Source of the DNA: Coriaria nepalensis | Lineage: Eukaryota; Streptophyta; Magnoliopsida; Cucurbitales; Coriariaceae | Reading direction: 5' to 3' | Assembly (NCBI GenBank): GCA_027186245.1 | Contig: CP114492.1 | Span: 9,018,501-9,082,500 of the forward strand | DNA length: 64,000 nt | Part shown: positions 13,551 through 25,431 of the stretch, piece after piece | How positions within the stretch are numbered: the stretch's first letter is position 1 | Layout of the letters: every line of letters begins with the position of its first letter | Notes under the pieces: model-generated | The model's input: the letters and a program-made list of their open reading frames with translations, nothing else | Told to the model about the DNA's origin: nothing | The model's database searches: none | Program-made: the position numbers and the translations under genes

Positions 13551-14209
13551 AACATTCATTCATTCCATACAATAACTTGCAATGTTATCACAGGTAAGTA
13601 AGTTAATACTCCCCTCTTCTTTCCCTTTTTTTTTTTTTTTGGTTTTTTTTTTTGTGTGGGTGTACATGCCATATGTAATCACTGTTATTTGGCGACCATA
13701 TTGGAAAAATAATATTACTATGGAGCGTTTATAAGAAAACTTTTCAGCAATGAGTTGACTGGAGATGAGTAAAAATACATCCTTATTCATTACCATTAAT
13801 AGTATATATGTACACATTGCCTCCATTTCTTTTCTCCGGCCGGCACGACACGTATATAATGTTAAATAAGGTGGTAAGGAACGGGTCCATTGTCGTGTGT
13901 ATAAGTACAACGGGCCGTCATAATAAGCAAAGGCGTGTCTAAATGTTGAAAATATATCTCATGTCTGGAATATAAGTTTTCGGCCCTTCCACTTTTATGA
14001 ACAAAAGTCGAGTATAGGCCACTTGTTTCAAACACATTATCAATACTTCAAACAAGTGATTGAGGGATATTGAACAAGTTTATCAACTATCATGGAAGAA
14101 AAGGTCAGTAACATGTTGATATCAATCTTTGTTTGTAGACGTATTGATTTTTCTAAGATTGTCGGTTGCTAAAGTTTGTAGGAGTATTTCGATCTGAGAG
14201 TCTATATGA
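13551..14209. other. Spacer, no gene seen
   Basis: Contains a T-run around 13627-13651 and otherwise unstructured AT-rich sequence leading up to the gag-like fragment. No coding frame has a recognisable product. Confidence 0.5.
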
Positions 14210-14581
14210 GTATTTTGATCGTGTATTTTCTAAGAGTATCAAAGGTGCGCTTAGGGAACTAGAAGTGTGAATGAGTATAGATTTAAATTTCTAAGATTGG
14301 CAGAGAGGAATCACTTGTTGGAGAGTAATAACCAACAAGCGGCGCATTATTTGGGTGGATTAAAACCTGCTATTCGATATAAGATTGGAGTTCAAACGAT
14401 GATGAGTGTGCAAGAATTAAGAAACTTTGAAGGTCGAGTTGATGTTTCAAGAGCGAACCCACAATGATAATTATCACAGGTATGGTGGAAGCGATAATAG
14501 ATCTGTGGTCCATAAAGGGAAAGCGCCTCAAAACGTGCAAATTTCTAGTGTGCACAATACTGTTTGGAACAACAACAATAA
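14210..14581 (+). mobile_element. Ty3/gypsy-type gag fragment, frameshifted
   Basis: The translation from 14267 contains LAERNHLLESNNQQAAHYL followed by GGLKPAIRYKIG, matching the plant Ty3/gypsy retrotransposon gag pattern (FxxLxxRNxLxEs...qYxxGLkxxIr). Near 14430 the gag-like sequence moves to another frame, continuing with YHRYGGSDN and KGKAPQNVQISS, so the fragment carries at least one frameshift. No protease, reverse transcriptase or LTR is next to it. Its right edge abuts the dioxygenase pseudogene directly at about 14581. Confidence 0.7.
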
Positions 14582-15869
14582 GGCCTATATTTTGGATAGT
14601 TTTGCTCATTTGTAAGCTCTTCCAATGGCTTCACCAAGGTGTGCCAGGTTAAAGGCACACGGGATCGAAAACCTCTCTTTCTCGGAATTCACCATCGCTC
14701 TATGCTTGATGCTCTCGTACTTGTCATTGCTCCAGGCCTACATAACCATTTGATACTAGTTAACAAAGACCTTCATGTCCTTTTAGAACGATACCATGTG
14801 AATTTACCGATCTTTCAAATGTTTTGAATACTAGACATCGAACATACTAACGAATACCGAATGAAAAATATCTTACCATAAAGAAATATTTCTTGACTCA
14901 TTAACCGTCACCAACGGCTTACCTGAATAATGTCACCAACATTGATAATATAAGCATTGTGAGTGGGCTTTACTAGAACCCATTCTCCATTTGCTTTGTT
15001 CTTGACTTCCAATCCTCCAACTTCGTCTTGAGCCAAAACCGTCAAGGCCCCACTGTCCTTGACTAAGTGGTTTTTGAAGTAGCCAAGAGCTAGGTGGAGC
15101 ACGGGGCATGGAGGATAGTGATTGAACCGAATAAAGCTAGTATGGTTTTTGAAGTAGCCCGAAAAGATCTTTGCAGGCAAGTACAAACTCAACGCAATAA
15201 GCTCCATCAACTCGTGAGCTAATTTTTCCACTTCCTTAGCATATTCTTGGCATACCTCCCAATTCAAACATATTGCAAGTATTACATCCAACAACCGGAA
15301 TTATGCCATGTCCATCACTTTTTGACATCAGATGTTTACATGACATGATGTCTAACATAACATAACACAAGTCATAAGCTATGAAAGAAGAAATCTAGTA
15401 AAAATTAACTTAGTTGAGGAGGGTGTTGAGGCCATTTATTGGTCCAGTGAGCGACTTTCGCGTCATTGGGATCGGTCGAAGCGGGAATAATAGTCGGTTC
15501 GAGGATAGTGACATCAAACACTTCTTTCCAATCCCTAACATTCTTAGTATGCTCAGTATCATAATACCTAGAAACCTGACTTTCATCCCTTCTTATCTTC
15601 CTCTTCTCCTCCAAGCTTTGAGAGTAGAACTCCCTACTTGCCTTCTCAATCTTCGCTCTCTTCTCTAATGGCACTCCATGGTTGAAGAAACCCCAGTCCT
15701 TACAAGCATTCCCTATCTGTATAACAAGCTCTTCAAGCTTGCTATAATCTGTAGAGGAATCTTCATGGAAGAGAGAGAGATCAATCAATGGGATTCCTTG
15801 GGCTTCTGTGATGGATAGATTGGGTCTGTGTTCTGGGGCTTGGAAGAATGCTGGATCCACTTCTTCCAT
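14582..15869 (-). pseudogene. 2-oxoglutarate/Fe(II) dioxygenase pseudogene
   Basis: Decayed copy of the gene at 20192-21585, with the same three-exon plan and about 200 bp of shared upstream DNA. Exon 1 keeps its ATG (15869) but has lost three residues, so the reading is DWGFFNHG rather than DWGFFQVINHG. The intron-1 donor is TT instead of GT (near 15410) and the acceptor AG is TG (near 15260). The iron-binding segment GVGRHKDGG is replaced by GYFKNHLVKDSG. Exon 3 has a frameshift after the RFS motif, reads KHR where the intact gene has EHR, and is cut off at 14582 where gag sequence begins. No normal enzyme can be made from it. Confidence 0.9.
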
Positions 15870-17177
15870 TGCTACTCCTTTGAGTTCTTGCTCTTTTTGG
15901 TGAAATAATGGTGGTTAAATTTATTTAGTAGGTAGAGAAATCAGAGATGATTTGATTGATATTTATAGTGAATGGGAGGAGAAAGAGAGAGGGTAGGGGG
16001 GAGGGGGAAGATGAATGTGGATAGGTTTCTGTGGTTTGGTGTCTTAAAGTGTTTGGAGGAGGAGAAAATAACTAATGAAAGTGTTTGCTTGCATGATTAA
16101 GGAAAATTTATTGCATGCATACGTATGACTCATGCTCACCGTTGAGTATGAAAGTGTTCGTCGGGACCAATTGAGTCATAGATGGCTGTAAAGAATGAAT
16201 TCCATTAGAAAAGACAAATACCCAAATAAGGAAAACACACCACTAGAAATCTCATCACATACTCTTCCTCATTAATTCTCTAAATTATGTATTCTATATA
16301 TCAAATATTCATAAACGGTAATATTGATATTCCATGATATATATATTTTTCATATATATTAATATCATTGCATTGATTAAGCAAATTTTGTACCTAATCA
16401 TATTTTAATTTGTTATTCCATAGTATATATTTTCCTTATATATTAATACATCTGCATTGATTAATCAAATTTACTTCCCATCACATATTAATTCATCATT
16501 CTACAATTAATCTCTAGTCATACCTTAATATTTGTATCATATAATTCTTGAATAATCCATCAATTTAAGAAATCAATAATTATTAATTGTCAAGAATACA
16601 TCTTAAGTAATTAGTTACATAATTGTCACGAAAACCTATTAAATCTTCACTAATATACAAAATGATACCCGATGCCTGATCCTAACCGAAATTCACACTT
16701 CCAATTGGGTGGTCTTTTTCATAGCCGGACAAATTTTGGATATGATAGAAACCGCCCGATTATGGTTGGTCAGGCAGTTTTGGAACTAATCCAAAATTGC
16801 CCGACCAGACTTGATATTCCCTACAATATATAAATTAATTATTTTTTAATATGTAGTACTTATGATTCAATTATGAGGTATTCATGAAATATGACTCAAT
16901 TATTGATTGTTTCTTCTGATTTTATATTTAAATTTTCTAATATTTCAACAAAAAAGTATTTAATGTCATTACCATGTGGAGAGCTTCTTTCCACAAAATA
17001 TGGTCTATTGTAAATCTATGATGTTGTTTACTAAATAAGCATTTTCTAACTTTTACTTGCAGCGCAATTTCATCCACTAGAACAATATTCTATTGCAAAG
17101 TTGTCAACATATTTTACTACCTATCACATAGTAATTAAAAATATATGTCCGTCAAGCCAATCATATTTGACCCGACG
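15870..17177. other. Pseudogene upstream region and AT-rich spacer
   Basis: 15870 to about 16106 aligns with the upstream region of the intact dioxygenase, including a TATA-like TATTTATAG at 15960-15968 and the shared end TTGCATGATTAAGG. Beyond that the DNA is AT-rich with no gene. A small inverted pair (AAATTTTGGAT near 16733, ATCCAAAATT near 16788) flanks a segment of unknown origin. Confidence 0.5.
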
Positions 17178-17565
17178 GGGTAAATATTTGTTTATGTGGA
17201 TATTATAATATAAGATATTATTTATTATCATTAATGAAAATCACTTATTATTTATCATATTTATTAATTTTATTGGAATTAATATTATATGTTCTATATA
17301 TACATATCATAATAAAGTTTAGTATCTTGAATTATACACTTTGAAGACCATGATAGAGATCATGCTAGTAGAGACTCGAGTCGCTAAAAGCTCTTAGGAT
17401 ACAAATGGTTCATTATCATAGGATCTCGAGAATGGACATCGATTGATCCGGATAGACAATCATGTAGTTCATCAATTAATAATCACTATTAGTGAGAATT
17501 ATCTAGTGACTACTTTACATGTCATCATCTGATCTGAGATACCATGGTTTCTTTCAGGTAATACA
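17178..17565. repeat. Direct repeat, copy A
   Basis: Aligns with 17823-18352. Shared blocks include AAAGCTCTTAGGATACAAAT followed by GGTTCATT and a CATAGGAT segment, then the TTAGTGA region and a TATGG/CATGG-TTTC end. Copy A lacks about 130 bp present in the middle of copy B. The copies are clearly diverged, so the duplication is old. It fits a nested or tandem remnant of an LTR-type or LARD/TRIM non-autonomous element. Confidence 0.75.
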
Positions 17566-17822
17566 AGGTAGTGTATAATTAGAATCTTGACACATAATGT
17601 GTCATTTGACACATTTGTGCCATCATTTTTTATTTCATTTGATTTATTTATTTTTAATAATTATACTAAGCCCCCTTGAATCTTAAAATTATTAAATAGA
17701 TCCTTTATTATTTCTATTATTAAAATTAGGTATATGTGAGAATTAATATTTAGTAAAAAGCCCATTTTAAATCTCTTTTCCCATTATTATGCCTAGTTTA
17801 GAAATATTGGGGGGTTTACATG

Positions 17823-18352
17823 ATGAGGTAAATACTTTATGTGATACTATATTTATACGAATATTAGTAAAATATTATTTATTGTCAGTAATGAAAATCA
17901 GTTATTATTTATCATGTTTATTGATTTTATTAGAATTTATATTATATGTTCAATATATGCATATCATGATAAAGTTCATTACTTTAGTTATGCACTCTGG
18001 AGACTATGATAGAAATCATGCTAGTAAAGACTCGAATCGCTAAAAGCTCTTAGGATACAAATGGTTCATTGTCATAGGATATCGAGAATGAACATCAATT
18101 GATCCAGATCGATTGATCTAGATAGACAACCATGTAATTCATCACCTAATCGTGAGGATATCCAATCTCACAGCCAGTGGCATTAGTGGAACACCATGAT
18201 GATTGTGTGGTGTTTAGTAGAGATTAAGGGTGATAAATGTAACACTTAGATGATTCTTAATAGTAATTAATATTAACTGTTAGTGAAAATTGTTTAGTGA
18301 TTATTTTACATATGATCCTACGACTTGAGATATTATGGTTTCCTTGAGTATT
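17823..18352. repeat. Direct repeat, copy B (longer form)
   Basis: Longer partner of 17178-17565, carrying an extra internal block (about 18145-18270, including CACAGCCAGTGGCATTAGTG) that copy A lacks. No coding frame. The repeats are separated by about 260 bp of AT-rich DNA. Confidence 0.75.
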
Positions 18353-19745
18353 AGGTTTCATACTTTGACATCATTTCTATTAGCCCTAGCTATAGGTGAA
18401 CATGGGGGCGAACCGTTGGGTATGAAGTATTGTGCGAGAAGGATTATGAGTGGCCAAGAAAGAATTCATCGCTTCCGTATTTGAAATAAGGTCCTATAGC
18501 TTATATACTTTATTAAACAAAGAATCTTTGCAAAAAGTAGTATGATTTGAAAAGAGTTTCAGTAAATCCATTGTCGATGTTCAATAAAGGTATAATAGTC
18601 CGTATGATTTGTCTATTATGGTTTAATAGTTAAATCATACCCTAGGACGAATCAAGATATTGGCGAGATAGAAGGATTGTTATTGTAAGTATATGATGGT
18701 GTCAAACAGGTTCTTTTGGCAAATGGTACTTCTTATATTCTAGGTAGTTTCAACACTTTTCTAAAAGTCAATCTTGACTTGGAGGTTTAAAATTATTTAA
18801 TCATGAGATGATTAAGTCAACTGTTTAATTTTAAAAATTATTTTAAATTAAATGAATTTAATTTAGAATTAAATAAAATCATAAAGATGTTTATGAAATC
18901 ATCCTACCGGCATGATGTAGAATCTAATCGGTCACACACATAAGGTTCAAAGTAATACAGTTAAAGTTTCATCGGAAAAATGGACCAAAATTATAATTAT
19001 TAATTTGTTAATTTAATTTAATGTCATGCAGCTCTGCTAGCACAACTAAGTGTGGTATTGAATTAATTAAAAATTAATAAGTTATATATGAACTTTCATT
19101 TAATTATAAAAAGGTCCTAAAAGTTTGTAAGTAATAATTGTACATTAAAAGGTTAATAAACCGGATTATTAAATGGATTTTCATGATTAAAAATTATCAA
19201 ATAGTTGACTAAGTAATTCATGGGTGGGCGGCCATTAAATGTGCTTTAGCCCACACTTTTTCATTTTAAGGCAATTAGAATTCGTAATGAGATTAGGAAA
19301 GTATGACCTAACATTTGCTTATAAATACATGACATATGGTGGTCGAAATCAACAAATGCTCACACAAGGTATTTTGCCAAAAATCCCTAGAGAGAAAATA
19401 GTTTTTTCCATTCACTTTCTCCAAACTTATTGTTTCATAAGTTGAAACCTTAAGTATAAAGTTAACTGTATAAAACGAATCGTGTGGATAACAGTTAGAG
19501 AACGAACACACAGGCACCCCCTTTCTTAATAAGAAGAGTTCAGTAGTTAAGAAGACAACATACTCCTCTTCCTCAAAGTTGATTTAATTTGATGTAATTT
19601 ATCATATTTTATATAAAATAAATCATATGTGATATAATTATTGTATGATTAATCTTGATAGAAATTATACATATTAGGATATAATCCAAATTAAATTTTA
19701 AATATTTTGTTCGTTAGATTTATATTTTATTTACATACATCCATT
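18353..19745. mobile_element. Probable non-autonomous LTR-type element remnant
   Basis: Non-coding, moderately structured DNA that follows the direct repeats. It resembles large non-autonomous retrotransposon (LARD-like) sequence: long, without ORFs, with a low-GC tail ending near 19740. I could not define clear TG...CA ends, a primer-binding site or a target-site duplication, so the class is inference. Short open frames here have no recognisable product. Confidence 0.35.
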
Positions 19746-19756
19746 TCCTGGACACG

Positions 19757-19910
19757 GTGGTTAACGAGACATTTGCCATGTGTTGTGGTGCTTGGAAGAA
19801 AGATGGATCCACTTCTCCCGCTCCACGCGGGCAGCTAGATTTCTCGCTTGCTGATGGTAATTCATTATTAGTTGGTAGAGAAATCAAAATTGGTTTTGTA
19901 TTCTTGTTAA
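19757..19910 (-). pseudogene. Relic of dioxygenase exon 1 and its leader
   Basis: Read on the - strand, 19770-19825 gives GEVDPSFFQAPQH, the N-terminus of the neighbouring dioxygenases (GEVDPTFFQDPEH in the intact gene). The ATG position reads GCG and similarity ends after about 16 codons. On the + side, GTTGGTAGAGAAATC at 19870-19884 matches the upstream TAGTAGGTAGAGAAATC of the other copies. This is a third, heavily decayed copy. Confidence 0.7.
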
Positions 19911-20191
19911 ATTGTTGGAACGTTCAATGTACCTTAATAAATAAATCTAACATTTTACTTTTGTATCATTTCTTGGATTTTTCATTTAAAGATGCTCAAT
20001 TATTACATAAGATACTTGAGCGACAAGCGAGTACACCGTCCAATTTATTTAAGCACAGCAGTTCAATACCATATATGCTTTGTACATGTCTCTGGCTAAA
20101 GACAGGCTCATCTTGTAGATAGAAGTTTCCCCTCCTATAGATAGATATACACACACACATATATATATATAATCATTGATTCACCCCAACT

Positions 20192-21585
20192 TTACTGGGC
20201 AACAGAGTCGTTGGTCCTGAAATGGTAGATCTGGATATTTTCAGCATTAAGTTTCTTGAAATTGCTCCTCTTTCTATGAGTTATGAACTTGCCCCAACTA
20301 TAAGGCCTATATTTTGGAGGGTTTTGCTCATTTGTAAGCTCTTCCAATGGCTTCACCAAGGTATAATGTGCCGGGTTCAAGAAAAAGGGGATCGAAAACC
20401 TCTCCTTCTCGGAATTCACCATCGCCCTATGTTCGACGCTCTCGTACTTGTCATTGCTCCAGACCTACATAACCACTTAATACTAGTTAACAAAGGTTTT
20501 ATGTCTTTTTACAATGATACTATATTAATTTACCGATCTTCTTTTAATAATAGACATCAAAAATACTAACGAATACTGGACGAAAAATATCTTATCATAA
20601 ATAAATATGTATTGAGTATTAATGTTTCATCGGCTCACCTGAATAATGTCTCCAACATTGATAATATAAGCATTGGGAGTGGGCTTTACTCGAACCCATT
20701 CTCCATTTGCTTTGTTCTTGACTTCCAATCCTCCGACGTCATCTTGAGCCAAAACAGTCAAGGCCCCACCGTCCTTGTGTCGGCCGACGCCAAGAGCTAG
20801 GTGGGGCACGGGGCATGGAGGATAGTGATTGAACCGAATAAAGCTCGTATGGTCTTTGAAGTAGCCCGAAAAGCTCTTTGCAGGCAAGTCCAAGCTCAAT
20901 GCAATAAGCTCCATCAACTTGTGAGCTAAGTTTTCCACTTCCTTGGCATATTCTTCAGAAGCCTCCCTATTCAACCATAATGCAAATATTACATCCAGCA
21001 ACCAGGATTATGCCATGTCCATCACTTCTTGACATCAGATGTTTACATGACATGATATCTAACATAACATAACACAAGTCATAAGCTATGTAAGAATAAA
21101 TCTGGTGAAAATTACCTTAGTTGAGGAGGGTATTGAGGCCATTTATTGGTCCATTGAATGACTTCCTCATCGTCAGGATCGGGCGAGGCAGGAATAATAG
21201 TCGGATCGAGGATAGTGAAATCAAACACTTCTTTCCAATCCCTAACATTCTTAGTATGCTCAGTATCATAATACCCAGAAACCTGACTTTCATCCCTTCT
21301 TATCTTCCTCTTCTCCTCCAAGCTTTGAGAGAAGAACTCCCTACTTGCCTTCTCAATCTTCTCTCTCTTTTCTAATGGAACTCCATGGTTGATCACTTGG
21401 AAGAAACCCCAGTCCTTACAAGCATCCCCTATCTGTTTAACAAGCTCTTCAAGCTTGCTAGAATCTGCAGAAGAAATGTCGTGGAAGGGAGAGAGATCAA
21501 TCAATGGGATTCCTTGGGCTTCTGTGATGGATAGATTGGGTCTGTGTTCTGGGTCTTGGAAGAATGTTGGATCTACTTCTCCCAT
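20192..21585 (-). CDS. 2-oxoglutarate/Fe(II)-dependent dioxygenase, intact
   Basis: Soluble plant 2-ODD (DOXC class), 356 residues, most like the Arabidopsis At3g19000/At3g19010 group as I remember it; substrate unknown. Three exons: 21585-21116, 20966-20639 and 20464-20192, all with GT/AG ends and frame kept. The N-terminal DIOX_N half includes GFFQVINHGVP and GYYDTEHTKNVRDWKEVFDF. The catalytic half has the iron ligands H220 and D222 (GVGRHKDGG) and H278 (SVEHR), and the 2-oxoglutarate pair R288-x-S290 (ERFSIPFF). Everything needed for catalysis is present. Compare the broken copy at 14582-15869. Confidence 0.93.
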
Positions 21586-21674
21586 GATTACTTCTTTGAT
21601 ATCTTTTTTCTTTTTGGTGAATGGTGGTGGTTAAATTATTTAGTAGGTAGAGAAGTCAGGTATGATTTGATAGA

Positions 21675-21683
21675 TATTTATAG
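21675..21683 (-). promoter_or_regulatory. TATA box of the dioxygenase gene
   Basis: CTATAAATA on the - strand, about 90 bp upstream of the ATG at 21585. The same element is kept upstream of the pseudogene (15960-15968), so the promoter was duplicated with the gene. Confidence 0.6.
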
Positions 21684-22330
21684 TGAAAGGGAGGGGGGGA
21701 GAATGAACGTGGATGGATTTTTGTGCTGTGGGGTTAAGCGTTTGGAGGAGAAAACAACAAAGGAAAATGTTTGTTCTTTCGGAAATAATGACGTGTGTGC
21801 TTGCATGATTAAGGCTGTCTTCACATCCTACGTGGACATCGATCCATGGTTTGCTGACTCGGCTTATGTCTGCTTCTTCTGTTTGCTTTTGGTTGTGCCG
21901 AGATCCCTTGTTTCATTGAGAAAATGGTTTTGGGGTTTTCTTTTTTTCCTTCTTTTTTTTTCTAGGAATCTCGTCTAACTCTCATATCATCGGATCTAAC
22001 TCTCAGATCATCGTCGTGACGGCTGAAAAGAGGGGGGCAAGTTTTGCCTAATGGCTACCGGAATCTATTTTCTTTACACACAGTGGATGCATCGAATCTA
22101 GACAGCTTATTATAGTGCCACGTAATAAAAGAAAATTATAATGTATATTTCGGAGAAAAATATTCGGTACATTCGGGAACTAAATAATTTTCCCAACGTT
22201 TTTAAAACAAGACAAAGGCCAAAGGGGGCTAAGCCAATTTTTTTTGGTAGTAAACTTGCAACTATTTACAGGAGCTATTAAGACACGAAATAAAGGTTCA
22301 TCAAATTCAAAAAGAATCTGACTTTTTTTG
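21684..22330. other. Intergenic, dioxygenase promoter and FAM114 3' side
   Basis: The first 150 bp align with the pseudogene's upstream region. The rest has T-rich runs near 21938-21960 and no coding frame of a known family. Confidence 0.5.
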
Positions 22331-24463
22331 TCAAGCTGAAGGCATGGATGTGGAGAGAACAAGATAAGACAAGTATTGAAGCCCATCTTGGATTTTGCAG
22401 ACAGCTGCAGTCCGATCAGCACGAAGATATTCCGAGAAGACATTCGCCTTTTCTTGAACAGACGTTTGAGTAGGAGTAGGACCTTCTTGAGAATCAGCAG
22501 CAGCATTCTTTATAGTAGCTAGATAAGCTTCAGTAACATCAGAAATGCCTGAAGAAATTCATCAATATTTTGTCATTATATAAAGTATAATATTGTTTTT
22601 TTTAAAGTACATGATACATTAATACTGGGATTATTAAGGTGAACCTGTAATAAAGCTGTTGGAAACTGCTTCAATGTATCCTGTCATGGATTGTGCCTTT
22701 GATCTAATAATCTTGGCTTTTTCAACGGAATTCTCAGGCCAGCTGATCTCCGTTGTATCTTCTTCACCGGTATTGTCATCCTGAGCTTTATTAGCATTTG
22801 ATATGATCGATTTACTGAGCATAAGCAATTGAGACACAGCAACACAGCACATTTCTGAGAGTCTCTGAGCATGGATTGAAATTTCAGATTTTATTACCAT
22901 TGAACTAAAGATATGTCAACTTCATATGATTTAGCGTGAATGTTTCCAAGAAATGGAGAAATATATACATACATGGACACCCTCTGAGTGAACAGATTCT
23001 AGTCTCCCAGCAGTTCTTTGAATCATTTCGGTAACAGCTTGTCCGGTTAAGGCACCTGCAAACCTGTAAAAGAGCAGAGAATGATGCAAGGATTGAAGAG
23101 AGCAAACCAACCAATCCCAGACAAAATCCAAAAGAAATCAATAACTGAACAAAACAATTGCAGATCATAATACATATGGGATATACCCTGCAGCCATGTC
23201 AGCAGCCTTGCTAACACTTGAATTGTGTAAACTCTTCATCTCATCTTTGTTTCCCTCTGCACCAGCCTCTACTTTTTTACCCTTGTCCGAGTCTACACTA
23301 CTTCCATCCGTTACAGTGCTCAAACTAAAAATTTGCTGGACATGTTTAAGCTTCCCATCATATTCAGATTTCTGTTCCTGGGACAATTTTACTTTCCTTC
23401 GGTTGAATAACAGGGCATAGTGGTTGGACAAGGATTCCAGCTCCTGGATTAAAAAATTCAATGACCTCAGTACAAGATTGATTCTAGAGGGTAATATTCA
23501 ACTTCACATATCAGAGTGTGACCTCCATCTGTTCTGGACCTCCATATATGTAAAAGCACCGATCAAATGTCACTTCTTCATTTAATTGAGCCTCATCAGC
23601 TTGTTGTTCAGTTCCTGTAGAGTTCTTGTCAACTTCAAAACCAGTCTCTGTGATCAAAAGATCCAGGGTTTCTTTTCCGACAAGTTCAAGCACTTGGATC
23701 CCCTTTGAGGTAATTGCTTTTCCTGTCTGCAACACGGATACAGTGATTCAACCAAATTGAAAACATCAATAAGTAATATAACAGGTCATACAAACCTCCA
23801 ATAAAGATGGTGCAACAGAACCAGCTGCTGCAGGTAGACCCTGATGCTGAATAGATTCTGCAAGGTTCACAGCCTTATTCTCAAGCCTAGGGATCACAAG
23901 ACACAACAGTTTCTTTGTTTAAAATATGAAACAGAAGGATGGGAACAAAAGAATGTGAGAACAGTTCCTAAAGAAAAGAAAGATGTGAAATGAAGAATTA
24001 TTAAAACTAAAGATGGTTAGAAAGACCAGTTCTGTAAACTCTAAGATAGCATTACAAAATTTTCAGGCATGGATAGGAAAACCTAATCATTCTCCTCAGG
24101 AAAAAACTTCACATATGAAGGAATACATACTTGTGAACAAAATCTGTACTCCCTTTCCATGCAGTGCCCAATGCTTGCCATGCTCCAGAGGCAAAATTCT
24201 CCACCGAGTTATCAAGAACCTTTATGCTCTGTAAATTTGAATAGCTCGAGACAATGAATTACCTAACTAACTACCAATATGTGGATTTTGAAACCAGATT
24301 GTAACTACCAATAACAATGACCAAGGAATGACTGAGCAGAATTTGGGCCAGTATAAATACTACTACAATAATATTATCCATAGACAATGGGCAACACAAA
24401 ATGTGGACTATGGAAAATTTAAAGCCGCAACTTGCATCTATAAAATTTTGTGTCATCTACCAC

Positions 24464-24506
<43 letters not shown>

Positions 24507-25431
24507 ACAGTCGATGAAATGTTCAATTGAAAAGCAAAACCACATTTTAAATTTCAATCATGATAATGTAATTCTTCCTGAGCTGACTTGCCTGGCCAAA
24601 AATTGAATCCTCACTAGCTTTCTCCAGTTTATCCAGGGCAGACTTCCGCAGTATGTCATCCTCGTCATTCTCTTCTTTCTCATCAGACTTATCCTTCTTA
24701 ATTACAGAATCCTCAGCCTCTTCCTCCCTGGAAGATTCTGAGTCCTCATCAGGGTTTTGCATGTCTGCAATGCTCTTAGCTGCAGTCTGAGCAGCCACAG
24801 AAGCCTGCAACAGCAAACTAATTTACTCATTAACCCAAAAAGAAAGGGGGGGAAAAAAAAACAAAGAAAAACAAAAACAGAGAACAAGCTGCAATCCAGA
24901 AACCCTACAAGATGATTCAGTAAATGGTTCTTTATTTAGATCATAATGAAACCTCCCTACGGATTTAGTTTACTTCCATTCTTAGCACACCACCAAACAG
25001 CCCCTAAACTTTCACCATTTCCTTGGTCGACAATCAATTGGTACTGCGGCCTTCTCAGATTCATCACCATCATTAAATCGAAATTTGAAGGGTATATCCA
25101 ATTCCAAACTCAAACTTTAAGTCATTAGATCGAAGTTAAAAGAACCAAAAAAAAAAATTCATCTAAATGTCCAAACTACTTCTAAACCCTAGATTCCACA
25201 ATTCAAACAATAAAATTCAAAAACTACGCAGATAACACTTACATTGCGAGATATCTCTTCAGCAGCCTTCTGAAGATCTGAGAGAACAGAGAACGGAGAG
25301 AAACCCCAACCACCCCAACCTCCTCCTCCTCCTCCTTCGCATTTAGGAGCTGCTTCTTTCGCTCTATTTTCTCCTTCTACTTCCTTTTCCAGTTCCTTCG
25401 CTTCCTTCAATGGATGCTTGGATTCATCCAT
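22331..25431 (-). CDS. FAM114/NOXP20-like protein (plant DUF719/DUF7798 type)
   Basis: About nine exons. Exon 1 (25431-25243) encodes an acidic/basic leader, a Gly/Trp-rich stretch (GGGGGGWGGWGFSPFS) and SDLQKAAEEISRN. Later exons give an acidic linker with KSALDKLEKASEDSIFGQ, then NSVENFASGAWQALGTAW, LAESIQHQGLPAAAGSVAPS, GKAITSKGIQVLELVGKETL, helical segments, and a C-terminal exon (22548-22331) ending STSMPSA. The WG-rich start, the ENFASG...G block and the GKxxTxKGxxVLExVG block match what I recall of FAM114 family proteins. Animal members are linked to Golgi/Rab2 biology; the plant role is not known to me. Its 5' end faces the sorting nexin 890 bp away. Confidence 0.75.
24463..24500. repeat. 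TA then GA compound microsatellite in an intron
   Basis: About nine TA units followed by ten GA units, inside an intron of the FAM114-like gene. Likely length-polymorphic. Confidence 0.85.

Noticed and set aside
19308..19517. - strand frame of 69 residues in the LTR-like block
   Set aside because: No homology visible; AT-rich composition explains the frame.
21544..21978. 144-residue + strand frame over the dioxygenase 5' end
   Set aside because: Overlaps exon 1 and the promoter in antisense; no recognisable domain.
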